A DNA stretch of 64,000 bases from Mycolicibacter minnesotensis (GTDB taxonomy: Bacteria; Actinomycetota; Actinomycetes; Mycobacteriales; Mycobacteriaceae): contig NZ_AP022589.1 in the NCBI RefSeq assembly GCF_010731755.1, positions 3,596,001 to 3,660,000 on the forward strand, written 5' to 3'. The notes beneath the pieces were generated by a model. It was not told where the DNA came from and did no database searches. It saw nothing but the letters and a program-made list of their open reading frames with translations. Shown in pieces: positions 36,036 to 44,835 of the stretch. The stretch's first letter is position 1, and every line of letters starts with the position of its first letter. The translations under genes and the position numbers were made by a program.

Positions 36036-38141
36036 GTGGCTCACATTGACGCCCTTATCGATAAGGTTGCTGATCCAGCGTTGAGGCAGGCGCTTCGCGA
36101 GCAGGTCGATACGATGCTGACAAAACAGTCGTTTGGCCTGGTATTTCAAGCGCACAAGCCGGAGACGGTCGAGATTCCCCATTTTAGGGTGCGCAGGGGC
36201 TGCAAGGTCCGCATCAAGTCTGAAGCCCGTCAAGATCTCTACGAAGTCAAGAAAGTCACGCGAGGTGTGGCAAGGGTGGCTTCGCTCACTGATGAACCCG
36301 AATTCTGGGACGTCGATGTAGCAGACCTAGTGGTGGTCCGCGAGTTCGGAGAGCCAATCTATCCAGGGCTGATCTCGACCGGCTTAGTCAACAACGGGGG
36401 TAACAAACCTCCACACTTGGTTATCAATTCCGAGAATTTTCACGCGCTAGAAGCTTTGCTCTATACGCACGAAGGCAAATTTGATGCAATTTACATCGAC
36501 CCACCGTATAATTCTGGCGCACGCGATTGGAAATATAACAACGACTATGTCGACAGCGTCGATCAATATAGACACAGCAAGTGGCTTGCGATGATGCAGC
36601 GGCGCCTTGATCTCGCGAGTCGGCTTCTCAGGCCCGAGAACTCAGTGTTGATCGTAACGATTGATGAGAAAGAATGTGTCACGCTTGGGATGCTGTTGGA
36701 GCAGGTTTTCCAGCAGGCGCGGATCCAGATGGTGTCGATCAGCATAAACCCTGCCGCAGTGGCCCGAAATGGTATGTTTGGGCGGGCGGATGAATATGCA
36801 TACTTCGTCATGTTCGGCGAGGCCGGCCCCCAACCGCTTGCGCTTGGCCCTGAGTGGATCACAACCAAGGGTCGGACTCATCTCGGTGCAATCCGATGGG
36901 ACCTTTTGCGCAAATCAGGCTCCAGCCCATTGCGACAAGGCCACCCCGGCACCTTTTATCCAATTTTTTTAAGGGCCGATGGCAGCGCTATCCATAGCAT
37001 CGGGGATATCTTGGATGTGGGTCAAGACCGTGCCACGGTGGTGGCACCGCCGGGAACAATTGCCGCTTTTCCGATCCGCAAAGATGGAAGTGAGGGTCGA
37101 TGGGCAGTCGGACCGCGTGTCGCCCGTAACATCTGGGCCGATGGTCATCTCAAACTAGGTACTTTCAGCGGCGAGAACACACCGATTTACTACCTTGCCC
37201 GCGGCGAACGGGCGAAGATCAAACAAGGTATCTACACAGTGATCGACCGCGCCGCGGACGGGTCAGTCGTGACCGATCTGCTTGAGACTACTGATCGTTA
37301 TTTTGTCCCGGGAACTCAGTGGAGAATTCCGAGTCATGATTCCACCCAATACGGATCTCGTTTACTCCAACGGCTTATACCCGGCCGACGTTTCCCGTTC
37401 CCAAAATCGCTATATGCGGTTGAGGACTGCCTACGGTTCTTCATTGCAGATAAGCCCGATGCGGTCGTCCTAGACTTCTTCGCTGGATCTGGCACAACCA
37501 TGCACGCAGTCGCCAGGCTGAACCGCCAAGACGACGGACGAAGAAGAACGATTTGTGTAACCAACAACGAGGTGTCTGAAGCAGAGGCGAATCTACTCAC
37601 CGAAAAGGGATTCGAGCCTGGTGACCCTGACTGGGAGCAGCTGGGAATTTGCGAACATATTACCAAACCGAGGGTGCGGTCCGCGATTACTGGATTGACA
37701 CCCGACGGCGATCCGATAGCTGGCGACTACACCTATGTAGATGAGTTTCCCATTGCGGAAGGTTTCGCGGAGAACGCAGAATTCTTTGATCTAACATACG
37801 AAGATCCCGATCTCGTCAGTCTGGGGCGCAATTTCGAGGTTATCGCGCCGCTGTTATGGATGAAAGCTGGCGGGACTGGAACGCGCATTGAGAAACCGAG
37901 TGAGACATGGGTTGTACCGACAGGTGCATTCTATGGTGTGTTGTTTAAGACCGACTTGTGGCGCGAGTTTGTAGATGCAATCACGGAGCGCGCTTCCGAA
38001 ATCAAGCATGCGTTCGTGGTGACCGACTCCGAAGCGACCTTCCAGCAGATAGTCAGTGGACTTCCCAGCAATGTCGATGCGACTCAGCTCTACAGCGACT
38101 ACCTGCGCAGCTTTGAAATCAACACGAAGGGGCGTGCCTGA
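36036..38141 (+). CDS. Type III-like restriction system DNA methyltransferase (Mod)
   Basis: This 701-aa DNA methyltransferase of the beta (N6-adenine/N4-cytosine) class has DPPY at residues 155-158 before the SAM-binding FAGSGTT at 482-488. About 130 N-terminal residues and a C-terminal domain of about 200 residues flank the catalytic core, as in Mod subunits that recognise DNA and bind Res. The GTG start is chosen because GGGGGCGGGG precedes it; an upstream GTG would add 14 residues. The DNA is clearly A/T-richer than the rest of the element, which suggests separate acquisition. res starts on the base after its stop. Confidence 0.9.
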   Translation: MAHIDALIDKVADPALRQALREQVDTMLTKQSFGLVFQAHKPETVEIPHFRVRRGCKVRIKSEARQDLYEVKKVTRGVARVASLTDEPEFWDVDVADLVVVREFGEPIYPGLISTGLVNNGGNKPPHLVINSENFHALEALLYTHEGKFDAIYIDPPYNSGARDWKYNNDYVDSVDQYRHSKWLAMMQRRLDLASRLLRPENSVLIVTIDEKECVTLGMLLEQVFQQARIQMVSISINPAAVARNGMFGRADEYAYFVMFGEAGPQPLALGPEWITTKGRTHLGAIRWDLLRKSGSSPLRQGHPGTFYPIFLRADGSAIHSIGDILDVGQDRATVVAPPGTIAAFPIRKDGSEGRWAVGPRVARNIWADGHLKLGTFSGENTPIYYLARGERAKIKQGIYTVIDRAADGSVVTDLLETTDRYFVPGTQWRIPSHDSTQYGSRLLQRLIPGRRFPFPKSLYAVEDCLRFFIADKPDAVVLDFFAGSGTTMHAVARLNRQDDGRRRTICVTNNEVSEAEANLLTEKGFEPGDPDWEQLGICEHITKPRVRSAITGLTPDGDPIAGDYTYVDEFPIAEGFAENAEFFDLTYEDPDLVSLGRNFEVIAPLLWMKAGGTGTRIEKPSETWVVPTGAFYGVLFKTDLWREFVDAITERASEIKHAFVVTDSEATFQQIVSGLPSNVDATQLYSDYLRSFEINTKGRA

Positions 38142-40640
38142 GTGAGATACACGCTGAAAGATTACCAACTTTCGTCTTCTACTGAGATCGTCAAGGCGCT
38201 TCGCCGTGCTGGAGCGGCTTGGGAAGCGGATAACGACGATTATTGGTCAGTGATCCTAAGCGCACCAACCGGTGCCGGCAAGACCGTTATCGCTGCGTCA
38301 GTTATCGAGACGTTATTCGATGGCTCATCGACTTTTGCAGAAGATCCGCTTGCGACCGTCTTATGGGTCACAGATGATCCGGCGCTTAATGAGCAAACTA
38401 AACGTAACATGCTCCAGGCTTCGTCAGTATTGGGACCGAGCCGATTAATAACAATCGATTCCGGCTTCGATGAGCCAGTATTTGGAGCACGCCAGGTCTA
38501 TTTCCTAAATATCCAGAAACTTGCTCGTAGCAATCCGTTGTCGCGTGGCAATACGAATGGTCGAACCTATTCCCTATGGTCGACGATTTCGAACACAATA
38601 ACCTCTAACGGTTCACACTTCTACGTTGTCATCGACGAGGCGCACCGTGGCATGCGCAATGAGGGAGACCGTAGGACGATAGTTTCGCGAATTATCAACG
38701 GCCAAACGGGCATTAATCCACCGGCGCCAACGGTGTGGGGGATCAGCGCTACGCCCGAGCGTTTCATGGCAGCAATCGAGCGGTGGGAAGTTGAGCGTAC
38801 CAATAAGCCAGTAACCGTTCCTCTAGAGGACGTTCGGGCCTCGGGCCTGCTCAAAGACAAGATTATTCTGGATAATCCTTCCGCAGGTCAGGCGGAAGGA
38901 GACACGACTCTCACGCGGGCCGCGGTCAAGCAGACGCTTCAGTTCGAGGAGGACTGGAATAAGTACGCGCTGGCCCAAAATGAGCCGCCAGTGCTACCCG
39001 TGCTTGTCGTCCAAGTTCCGAATACGCCTAGTGATGGAGAGATGTCTGAGATTCTCGGTGCGGTTTTCGGTGCGTGGGAGGGCTTAAAGGATAGAAACGT
39101 CGTCAACACTTTCGGAGAACATACTGCTATAAGTGTGGCCGGGCACACGATTGGATATATGGCTCCGCAGGATATCCAGGACGATCTGGATGTGAGGGTC
39201 GTGCTCTGCAAAGATGCCATTTCGACCGGTTGGGATTGCCCGCGTGCGGAGGTCCTCGTTTCGATGCGGCGGGCCCAGGACTATACCTACATTGCGCAGC
39301 TTATCGGTCGTATGGTGCGCACACCGCTTGCCCGTCGGATCGCGACGGACCAATCGTTGAACGATGTCCACTGCTATCTGCCGCGATTCGATAGTCAGCA
39401 GGTACAAGAGATCGTGACTCGATTCGCGGAAGGCAGGAGTGATGAGCCACCGGTGGAGGTGGTTACGAATGCTGTCCGCGTGTGGCGGAACGAGACTCTT
39501 CTACCGGAACTGTTTGATATGACCCAGGCCCTTCCGACATACGTTGTGCCGGGGAAGATTTACCGAAGTCAGATTTCTCGTCTGACAACGTTGGCAACGC
39601 TCCTTTCTGGCGATCACATAGTTGAAGATGCGCTCGCTCAGGTCCGTATGCAGCTAAACGGTGTCTTGGCGATCCAGCGTCAAGGGCTTGAGAGCGATGG
39701 AACATTCGAAAAAGCCCTGCAAAGACTTCGGAGCCTCAGGGTAGAAAGAAGCTACGCGTTGTTAGCCGCTGAGTCGATGGACGACCTGCCGCCTGAAGTT
39801 TTGTACGATATGGACCGAGATGATAACAATATCGAAGATCTATACCGGGTCGCAAAACGAAAGCTACCTGAGGGTGTTGCATCGAGCTACTGGAACGATC
39901 TCGTAATTTCCCAGGGTGACGATGATTACGATCCGATCGAGGCAAAAGCTGTCACTGCAGCGCTAGCGCTCCACCCAGAGGTTATCGAAGCAGTGGAGGC
40001 AGCAGCCGAACATCAAGTGCGCACGTGGTTGCGAGTCCATCAGCCATCGATATCGAAACTTCCGGATGCCCGAAAGGTTGTTTACGAGCCTGTCAAGAGG
40101 GAGACACGAGAGCCTGAATTGAGCGACCTAGTGCTGCCCGAGACGAAGGTAGTTTCAGATGCTGACGAGCGCTGGGCCAAACATCTATTATGTGATGAAA
40201 AGGGCGAGTTCCCCAGCGCTTTGAAAGGCTGGGAGCGGAAAGTACTTGTACGTGAGTTAGCTGATAATGACTTGATTGGTTGGTATAGAAACCCCACGGG
40301 CGGCTCTTCGTCATTGCGTGTGCCGTACCGCTCAACTCAGTTTGACCGGGCGATGTACCCGGATTTCATTCTTTTCCACAGAACAGACGAAGGGGTCAAG
40401 GCTTCCATAGTTGACCCTCACGGCTTTCACCTCTCAGATGCCAGTGCAAAGCTAAAAGGTCTGGCCCGGTACGCGGAGGTTCACGAGGCGAAGTTCGGAA
40501 GGATCGAGGCGGTAGCCGAAATAGACGGCGTTCTGCTTGCGCTCGACCTCCGATCGGCTGCTATACGCGGCGCGATTCGAGAAGTGGGTGAGGGTGGCGT
40601 GCGTGCTCTGTTCGAAGGCCATGCGGGCCGGTATAGCTAG
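38142..40640 (+). CDS. Type III-like restriction system helicase/nuclease (Res)
   Basis: This 832-aa SF2 helicase has Walker A APTGAGKT (41-48), DEAH at 165-168, and the later motifs KDAISTGWDCPRAEVL and QLIGRMVRTPLARR. The C-terminal domain carries P740-D741 and then SIVDPHG (D758-P-H760) where a PD-(D/E)xK nuclease would have its second acidic residue and Lys, so the nuclease centre is atypical. With Mod it should cut unmodified incoming DNA. Translation is tightly coupled to mod. The gene is A/T-rich like mod. Confidence 0.88.
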   Translation: MRYTLKDYQLSSSTEIVKALRRAGAAWEADNDDYWSVILSAPTGAGKTVIAASVIETLFDGSSTFAEDPLATVLWVTDDPALNEQTKRNMLQASSVLGPSRLITIDSGFDEPVFGARQVYFLNIQKLARSNPLSRGNTNGRTYSLWSTISNTITSNGSHFYVVIDEAHRGMRNEGDRRTIVSRIINGQTGINPPAPTVWGISATPERFMAAIERWEVERTNKPVTVPLEDVRASGLLKDKIILDNPSAGQAEGDTTLTRAAVKQTLQFEEDWNKYALAQNEPPVLPVLVVQVPNTPSDGEMSEILGAVFGAWEGLKDRNVVNTFGEHTAISVAGHTIGYMAPQDIQDDLDVRVVLCKDAISTGWDCPRAEVLVSMRRAQDYTYIAQLIGRMVRTPLARRIATDQSLNDVHCYLPRFDSQQVQEIVTRFAEGRSDEPPVEVVTNAVRVWRNETLLPELFDMTQALPTYVVPGKIYRSQISRLTTLATLLSGDHIVEDALAQVRMQLNGVLAIQRQGLESDGTFEKALQRLRSLRVERSYALLAAESMDDLPPEVLYDMDRDDNNIEDLYRVAKRKLPEGVASSYWNDLVISQGDDDYDPIEAKAVTAALALHPEVIEAVEAAAEHQVRTWLRVHQPSISKLPDARKVVYEPVKRETREPELSDLVLPETKVVSDADERWAKHLLCDEKGEFPSALKGWERKVLVRELADNDLIGWYRNPTGGSSSLRVPYRSTQFDRAMYPDFILFHRTDEGVKASIVDPHGFHLSDASAKLKGLARYAEVHEAKFGRIEAVAEIDGVLLALDLRSAAIRGAIREVGEGGVRALFEGHAGRYS

Positions 40641-40826
40641 GAGCCCTTAGGGGAATTCAAAGAGCCTCAACGCTATTCGACCAGGGGCTCGCTCGCACCG
40701 CTTCACTCGTGGTCACCGGGTGCAGTTCAGTCTTGAGCGCTACTTGATACCAGTAGAGAAAGTTCTCACAAGTTGGGTCAGCGGTGGTCGCTGCTGGGCG
40801 TCGGCGGTCCAGGGGCCGGGGTGTTG

Positions 40827-40868
40827 CGGGGCGGCGGACGGGAGCGCCAGCGGACGGTAGCCGCCCCG
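40827..40868 (-). terminator. Possible hairpin between res and the creatininase gene
   Basis: CGGGGCGGC (40827-40835) and GCCGCCCCG (40860-40868) can pair, with one more G-C pair outward and a 24-base loop. It lies just after the stop of the - strand creatininase gene and between convergent genes. No T-run follows. Confidence 0.35.
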
Positions 40869-40882
40869 CCCGGCTGCTTGGC

Positions 40883-41602
40883 TTATTGACCGGTGAGTAG
40901 TCCGATCAGCGTGGCCGCGTTGCGGCCGAGGTGGTCGATGGCTTGGGTGCCTTTGGTTTCGGTGGCTTGTGATGGGTAGCCGATGACGCCGGTGGGGGTG
41001 TAGGCGTGGATGCCGATGGTGGTCAGGTAGCGGCGGTCGCTGGCGGTGTGGTCGCTGGTCTGCCACCCGTCTCGCAGGTAGTCGGGGTGAACGGCGAGCA
41101 GGATGGAGGTTTCTAGTTCCCCGGCGTGCATGTCGTCATGGCTGCTGCTCTGGATGCCTGCGGCGTTGCGGGCCTCGGCCCAGTCTTCGCGGCTGGGGTA
41201 GAGCCCGACGTTGATGGGGGCCTTCGGCTGGTTGGCCTGCTGGACGACGTTAGTCAGTACAGCGTTGCCGCCGTGGCCGTTCACGATGATCAACCCGGCG
41301 GTGTTTTGTTGTGACAGTGATTCGATGATGTCAGTGACGATCGCGGCGAGGGTGGTGGCGCTGATGCTCACGGTGCCGGGGTAGGCCGCGTGTTCGTGAG
41401 AGCAGCCGAATGTAACCGGTGGTAACTGAAACACTTTGTGGTGCTGACTGATTGACGATGCGATAGCACTGGCGATGAGCGTGTCGGTGCCGAGCGGAAG
41501 GTAGGGGCCGTGTTGCTCGAATGAGCCGATCGGCAGCACCGCGATAGAGCGGGCAGTTGCGGGGTCTGTGCTGGTGGTGTCGGGAATGACTCGACGGCTC
41601 AT
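40883..41602 (-). CDS. Creatininase family amidohydrolase
   Basis: This 239-aa metal-dependent hydrolase of the creatininase/MftE family has the N-terminal PIGSFEQHGPYLPLGTDT, HEHAAYPGTVSI, the NGHGGN loop and DMHAGELETS, which carry the metal-binding Glu, His and Asp residues. Family members open cyclic or cleave terminal amide bonds; the substrate in mobile elements is unknown. It starts within the stop of the HTH gene (ATGA), so it is translated with it. The same HTH-creatininase pair occurs, to my knowledge, in other actinomycete elements. Confidence 0.85.
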   Translation of the reverse strand: MSRRVIPDTTSTDPATARSIAVLPIGSFEQHGPYLPLGTDTLIASAIASSISQHHKVFQLPPVTFGCSHEHAAYPGTVSISATTLAAIVTDIIESLSQQNTAGLIIVNGHGGNAVLTNVVQQANQPKAPINVGLYPSREDWAEARNAAGIQSSSHDDMHAGELETSILLAVHPDYLRDGWQTSDHTASDRRYLTTIGIHAYTPTGVIGYPSQATETKGTQAIDHLGRNAATLIGLLTGQ

Positions 41603-42816
41603 GCGATGACTCCTTGGGTGGCGTTTTTGATACGGCCGGCGAGCTGTTGCAGGATCGGGTCCTTGTTCCGTCGTCGTCGGCGGTCGCGCACGAGTGTGCC
41701 CGCCTTGGCCAAATGAAGTCTGGCCCGCTGCGAGGGCGCCGCGAGGTAGCCCGGGATCGCCGTGTCGGTGAGGGCCAGTGCTTGCTGGTATTCGCCGGTG
41801 GCGATATAGGCGTGCAGGAGTCGCATGTCGGCCACGGTCTGATCGCGGTACTGGTGGGCGGTCCAGGCGTGATGGTGTCCGGCGAGCAGGGTGACGGCCT
41901 TGTCGGGGTCATCGATGCGGAGGTAGCCGAAGGCGATCTCGCTGGCGACGTAGGCGGCGTGGGCGTAGATCGCATGATCATGAGGGTGGGGTTGCAGATC
42001 GCCGAGTTCGAGGGCTGCGGCGGCACGGCGATGAAATTCTCGCTCATTCTGGTTAGCCAGCTCAGCTAGGGCCAGTTGGCGGGCGATACTGGCGGCCAGG
42101 CGACCCACGTCGCGCCCATCGATCAGTTCGGCGGCCTCAGCAGCCAAGACGGCGGCCAGGTCGGGGTCGCTGCGGGTCAGGATGTTGGACTGGCGCATCA
42201 GGATCATGGCGTTGAATGCTGGGCCGGCTGTGCGCAGGTGCAGGGCAGCGGTGTGGGTGAGTTTCTCTGCGGCGGCGTAATCACCGACATCTTGGGCGAT
42301 CCATCCAGCGACCTCGGCGGTAGCCCCGGCAGCATGCCGCATCTCGGTCTTGATCTGCGAAGGTGCGTGCGCAATCAGGGATTCGATCGTGGCAAGGTCG
42401 GATTCCACCAGGGGGCGGGCGTGCTGAGGGCCGAAGGTGTGTTCGACTTCGATATGGGCTTGTTGCCGGGACTCGATGACAGCGAGTACATCGCGGTTGA
42501 CAGGAAGTCGCACCAGCAGCGGGTGCGGCAATGCGGTGGCGATGGGCACGCTGAACAACTCGTCGGGTTCGACGCCGAACACGGCGGCGAGGTCTTCTCG
42601 CCACATCGGGCCGAGCATCCCGGTTCGCTCGATCTGGGCGATCTTTTGTCGCAGGGACTCCAGTTCGGGTAGATCGGCATCGCCGCGTAGCCTGCGGACG
42701 TTTTCAACCTCGATTGCCAACTCACGCAGGCTGTAGCCGTAGCGTTTCCGGGCCGCGCTGAGCCGCTGCGCATTGAGTGCGCGGATCGGGTCGGCTGCGG
42801 CCATGATTTTGATCAT
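41599..42816 (-). CDS. HTH regulator with TPR-like C-terminal domain
   Basis: This is a 405-aa protein. The N-terminus (about residues 10-90) looks like an Xre-type helix-turn-helix: ALNAQRLSAARKRYGYSLRE, then KIAQIERTG and AAVFGVEPDELF. The rest is helical with repeated Ala-rich pairs resembling tetratricopeptide repeats, a plan seen in actinomycete regulators that sense peptides or small ligands. It faces the transfer operon across a 155-base gap and precedes the creatininase gene in one operon. A start at M5 is possible. A role in controlling transfer genes is inferred from position. Confidence 0.75.
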   Translation of the reverse strand: MIKIMAAADPIRALNAQRLSAARKRYGYSLRELAIEVENVRRLRGDADLPELESLRQKIAQIERTGMLGPMWREDLAAVFGVEPDELFSVPIATALPHPLLVRLPVNRDVLAVIESRQQAHIEVEHTFGPQHARPLVESDLATIESLIAHAPSQIKTEMRHAAGATAEVAGWIAQDVGDYAAAEKLTHTAALHLRTAGPAFNAMILMRQSNILTRSDPDLAAVLAAEAAELIDGRDVGRLAASIARQLALAELANQNEREFHRRAAAALELGDLQPHPHDHAIYAHAAYVASEIAFGYLRIDDPDKAVTLLAGHHHAWTAHQYRDQTVADMRLLHAYIATGEYQQALALTDTAIPGYLAAPSQRARLHLAKAGTLVRDRRRRRNKDPILQQLAGRIKNATQGVIA

Positions 42817-42971
42817 GCCGCATACATCGGCGCAGGTCAGCTAAGTGCGCGTGTTTGCGGTCATCACTGTTATCACTGCCCGTCACTTCCAGCAGCATCG
42901 TCGGTAGCGCTGTCCTTGATCCGCGGATGAACACACCCGCGTGAGAACAACAAAGGAAGGACAGCATCGAG
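42817..42971. promoter_or_regulatory. Divergent control region of the element
   Basis: The gap separates the HTH gene (-) and the transfer operon (+). It has two direct repeats ATCACTG (42863-42869 and 42872-42878), nine bases apart, which may be a regulator site. AAAGGAAGGA before the + strand ATG is a good ribosome binding site. Confidence 0.4.
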
Positions 42972-43310
42972 ATGAAACTGAAAATCGATACGACCGGCGT
43001 GACGTTCCTGTGCACCCGGATTCCGGAGCAGCGCACCAATTTCGACACCGGGACGCCACGCATCGATAAGGCAACTGGTCAAGCGTTGTGGCAGGTGCAG
43101 TTGATCGCCCTGGACGCCACCGGAGGCGAGGTGCTCGCCGTCACTGTGGTCGGGGAACCGAAGCTGACGGTCGGACAGCCGGTCGCGGTGTCGGGTCTGG
43201 TCGCGTTGCCGTGGTCGCAGGACGGCCGCTCGGGCATCGCGTACCGCGCCGAAACCATCGCCGCCGCCGACCCGGCCGCGGCCACCAAGACGGCCCAGCC
43301 GCCCCGGTAA
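42972..43310 (+). CDS. SCO3933 family regulatory protein of AICE elements
   Basis: This 112-aa protein has the pattern I associate with SCO3933-type proteins next to traSA in actinomycete elements: IDTTGVTFLCTRIPE, ATGQALWQVQLIALDATGGEVLAVTV, and VGQPVAVSGLVALPWSQDGRSGIAYRAE. It looks like a small beta-barrel, possibly OB-like. It is the first gene of the transfer/replication operon. The exact function is unknown. Confidence 0.75.
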   Translation: MKLKIDTTGVTFLCTRIPEQRTNFDTGTPRIDKATGQALWQVQLIALDATGGEVLAVTVVGEPKLTVGQPVAVSGLVALPWSQDGRSGIAYRAETIAAADPAAATKTAQPPR

Positions 43311-43404
43311 CTAAGGCCTGGCCCGGCAAGTACCCGCAGTAGTGCTTGCGGGCTTGCCGGGTCAGCGCCCCATCATCTTCCCGCCGTAGCGAAAGCAGAT
43401 CCCC

Positions 43405-44835
43405 ATGTCCAATGCCCCAAACCGTAAGAATCACAACACTAATCAATCAGATGATGACTGGATCGGCGAGCTGATCTGGGCAGGAGTCAAAGCCGCCGGA
43501 CAGTTACTGTGGTGGGCGATCCTGTTCCCAGCCCTGAGCATCCCCGCCGGTGCAGCGATCTGGGCCGGTGTTAGCCACGGCGTCCGCACCGGGTTCGGGG
43601 TTGCTCTCGCGGCGGTCGCGGCATATATCGGCTGGGCTGTGCTGGAACCGGCATCATTCACTCGGTGGGTGAGCGCACCGCTGCGGCACCGCTGGCTGGC
43701 GTGGTGGCGCTATCACCGAACCTGGGAATCGGTGTGCGCCCTGCACGGTTTGACCGCCAAACATGGCGAGCGCACCCTGGTGCCGATCGTGAACTCGGTG
43801 CAGATCGGCCACCACGCTGACACGCTGACCGTGCAGGTCGTGACCGGCCAATGCCTCACAGACTGGCAGAAATGCGGTCCGGCGTTGGCGGCGGCGTGGC
43901 GGGCTGAGCGGTTGACGATCCGGGCCACCGCGCCGGGGCAGGTACGGATCATCATCGGTCGCGGTGATGTACTCGGCCAACCGATCGCGTTGCCCATGCC
44001 CCGCCCTGCGGCCCCAGTTGACCTGGGCGCGGTGCGTGTCGGGATCACCGAATCGCGCGCCTGGTGGCGGCTGCCCGTGTTGGGGCAGCACCTGTTGGTC
44101 GCCGGTGCCACCGGGGCTGGGAAGGGCTCGGTGTTGTGGTCGCTGATTGCCGGACTAGCGCCCGAGGTCAAGTCCGGCCGGGTCAGGTTGTGCGTGATCG
44201 ACCCGAAAGGCGGCATGGAACTCGGCGCTGGCGCAGGGCTGTTCACTCGGTTCTGTCATCACACCGGTGAACCCGTGATGGTGCTGCTGCACGAGCTGGT
44301 GGAGCTGATGCAGGCACGCGCCAACCGGCTGCGTGGACACACTCGCCTGCACAACCCCACGCCCAGCGAGCCGCTGATCGTGTTGATCGTTGACGAGATC
44401 GCCGCACTGACCGCCTATGTCACCGACCGCAAACTGCGCACCGAGATCGAGCAGCTGCTGGGGCTGTTGTTGTCGCAAGGTCGTGCGGTCGGGATTTCGG
44501 TGGTGGCGGCGGTGCAGGACCCGGCCAAAGACACCCTGCCGGTGCGGCAGTTGTTCACGGTGCGGATCGGGTTGCGCATGACTGAGGCCACCCAGACCAC
44601 GATGGTGCTCGGCCAGGGGGCTCGTGATGCTGGTGCCGAATGCGATCTGATTGCTGATGCCACCCCCGGGGTCGGGTACGTGATGATCGACGGCACCGCT
44701 GAGCCGGTGCGGGTGCGATCCTTTCACGTCACTGACCGCGACATCGCCAGCTTGGCCCGCACCTTTCGGGCACCGCGCACGGGCGGTGAGCATTCGCAGG
44801 GCCGGGTCCAGCCGACGTGGGGGGCGGTCCGGTGA
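43405..44835 (+). CDS. FtsK/SpoIIIE-type DNA translocase (TraSA-like)
   Basis: This 476-aa protein has two N-terminal membrane helices (about 32-50 and 60-80), then an FtsK-type ATPase: Walker A G234-ATGAG-K240 with S242, and Walker B LIVLIVDEIAAL near residue 330. AICE TraSA proteins move double-stranded DNA between mycelial or cell compartments and are the only transfer protein these elements need. The stop overlaps the repSA GTG (GTGA). Confidence 0.88.
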   Translation: MSNAPNRKNHNTNQSDDDWIGELIWAGVKAAGQLLWWAILFPALSIPAGAAIWAGVSHGVRTGFGVALAAVAAYIGWAVLEPASFTRWVSAPLRHRWLAWWRYHRTWESVCALHGLTAKHGERTLVPIVNSVQIGHHADTLTVQVVTGQCLTDWQKCGPALAAAWRAERLTIRATAPGQVRIIIGRGDVLGQPIALPMPRPAAPVDLGAVRVGITESRAWWRLPVLGQHLLVAGATGAGKGSVLWSLIAGLAPEVKSGRVRLCVIDPKGGMELGAGAGLFTRFCHHTGEPVMVLLHELVELMQARANRLRGHTRLHNPTPSEPLIVLIVDEIAALTAYVTDRKLRTEIEQLLGLLLSQGRAVGISVVAAVQDPAKDTLPVRQLFTVRIGLRMTEATQTTMVLGQGARDAGAECDLIADATPGVGYVMIDGTAEPVRVRSFHVTDRDIASLARTFRAPRTGGEHSQGRVQPTWGAVR

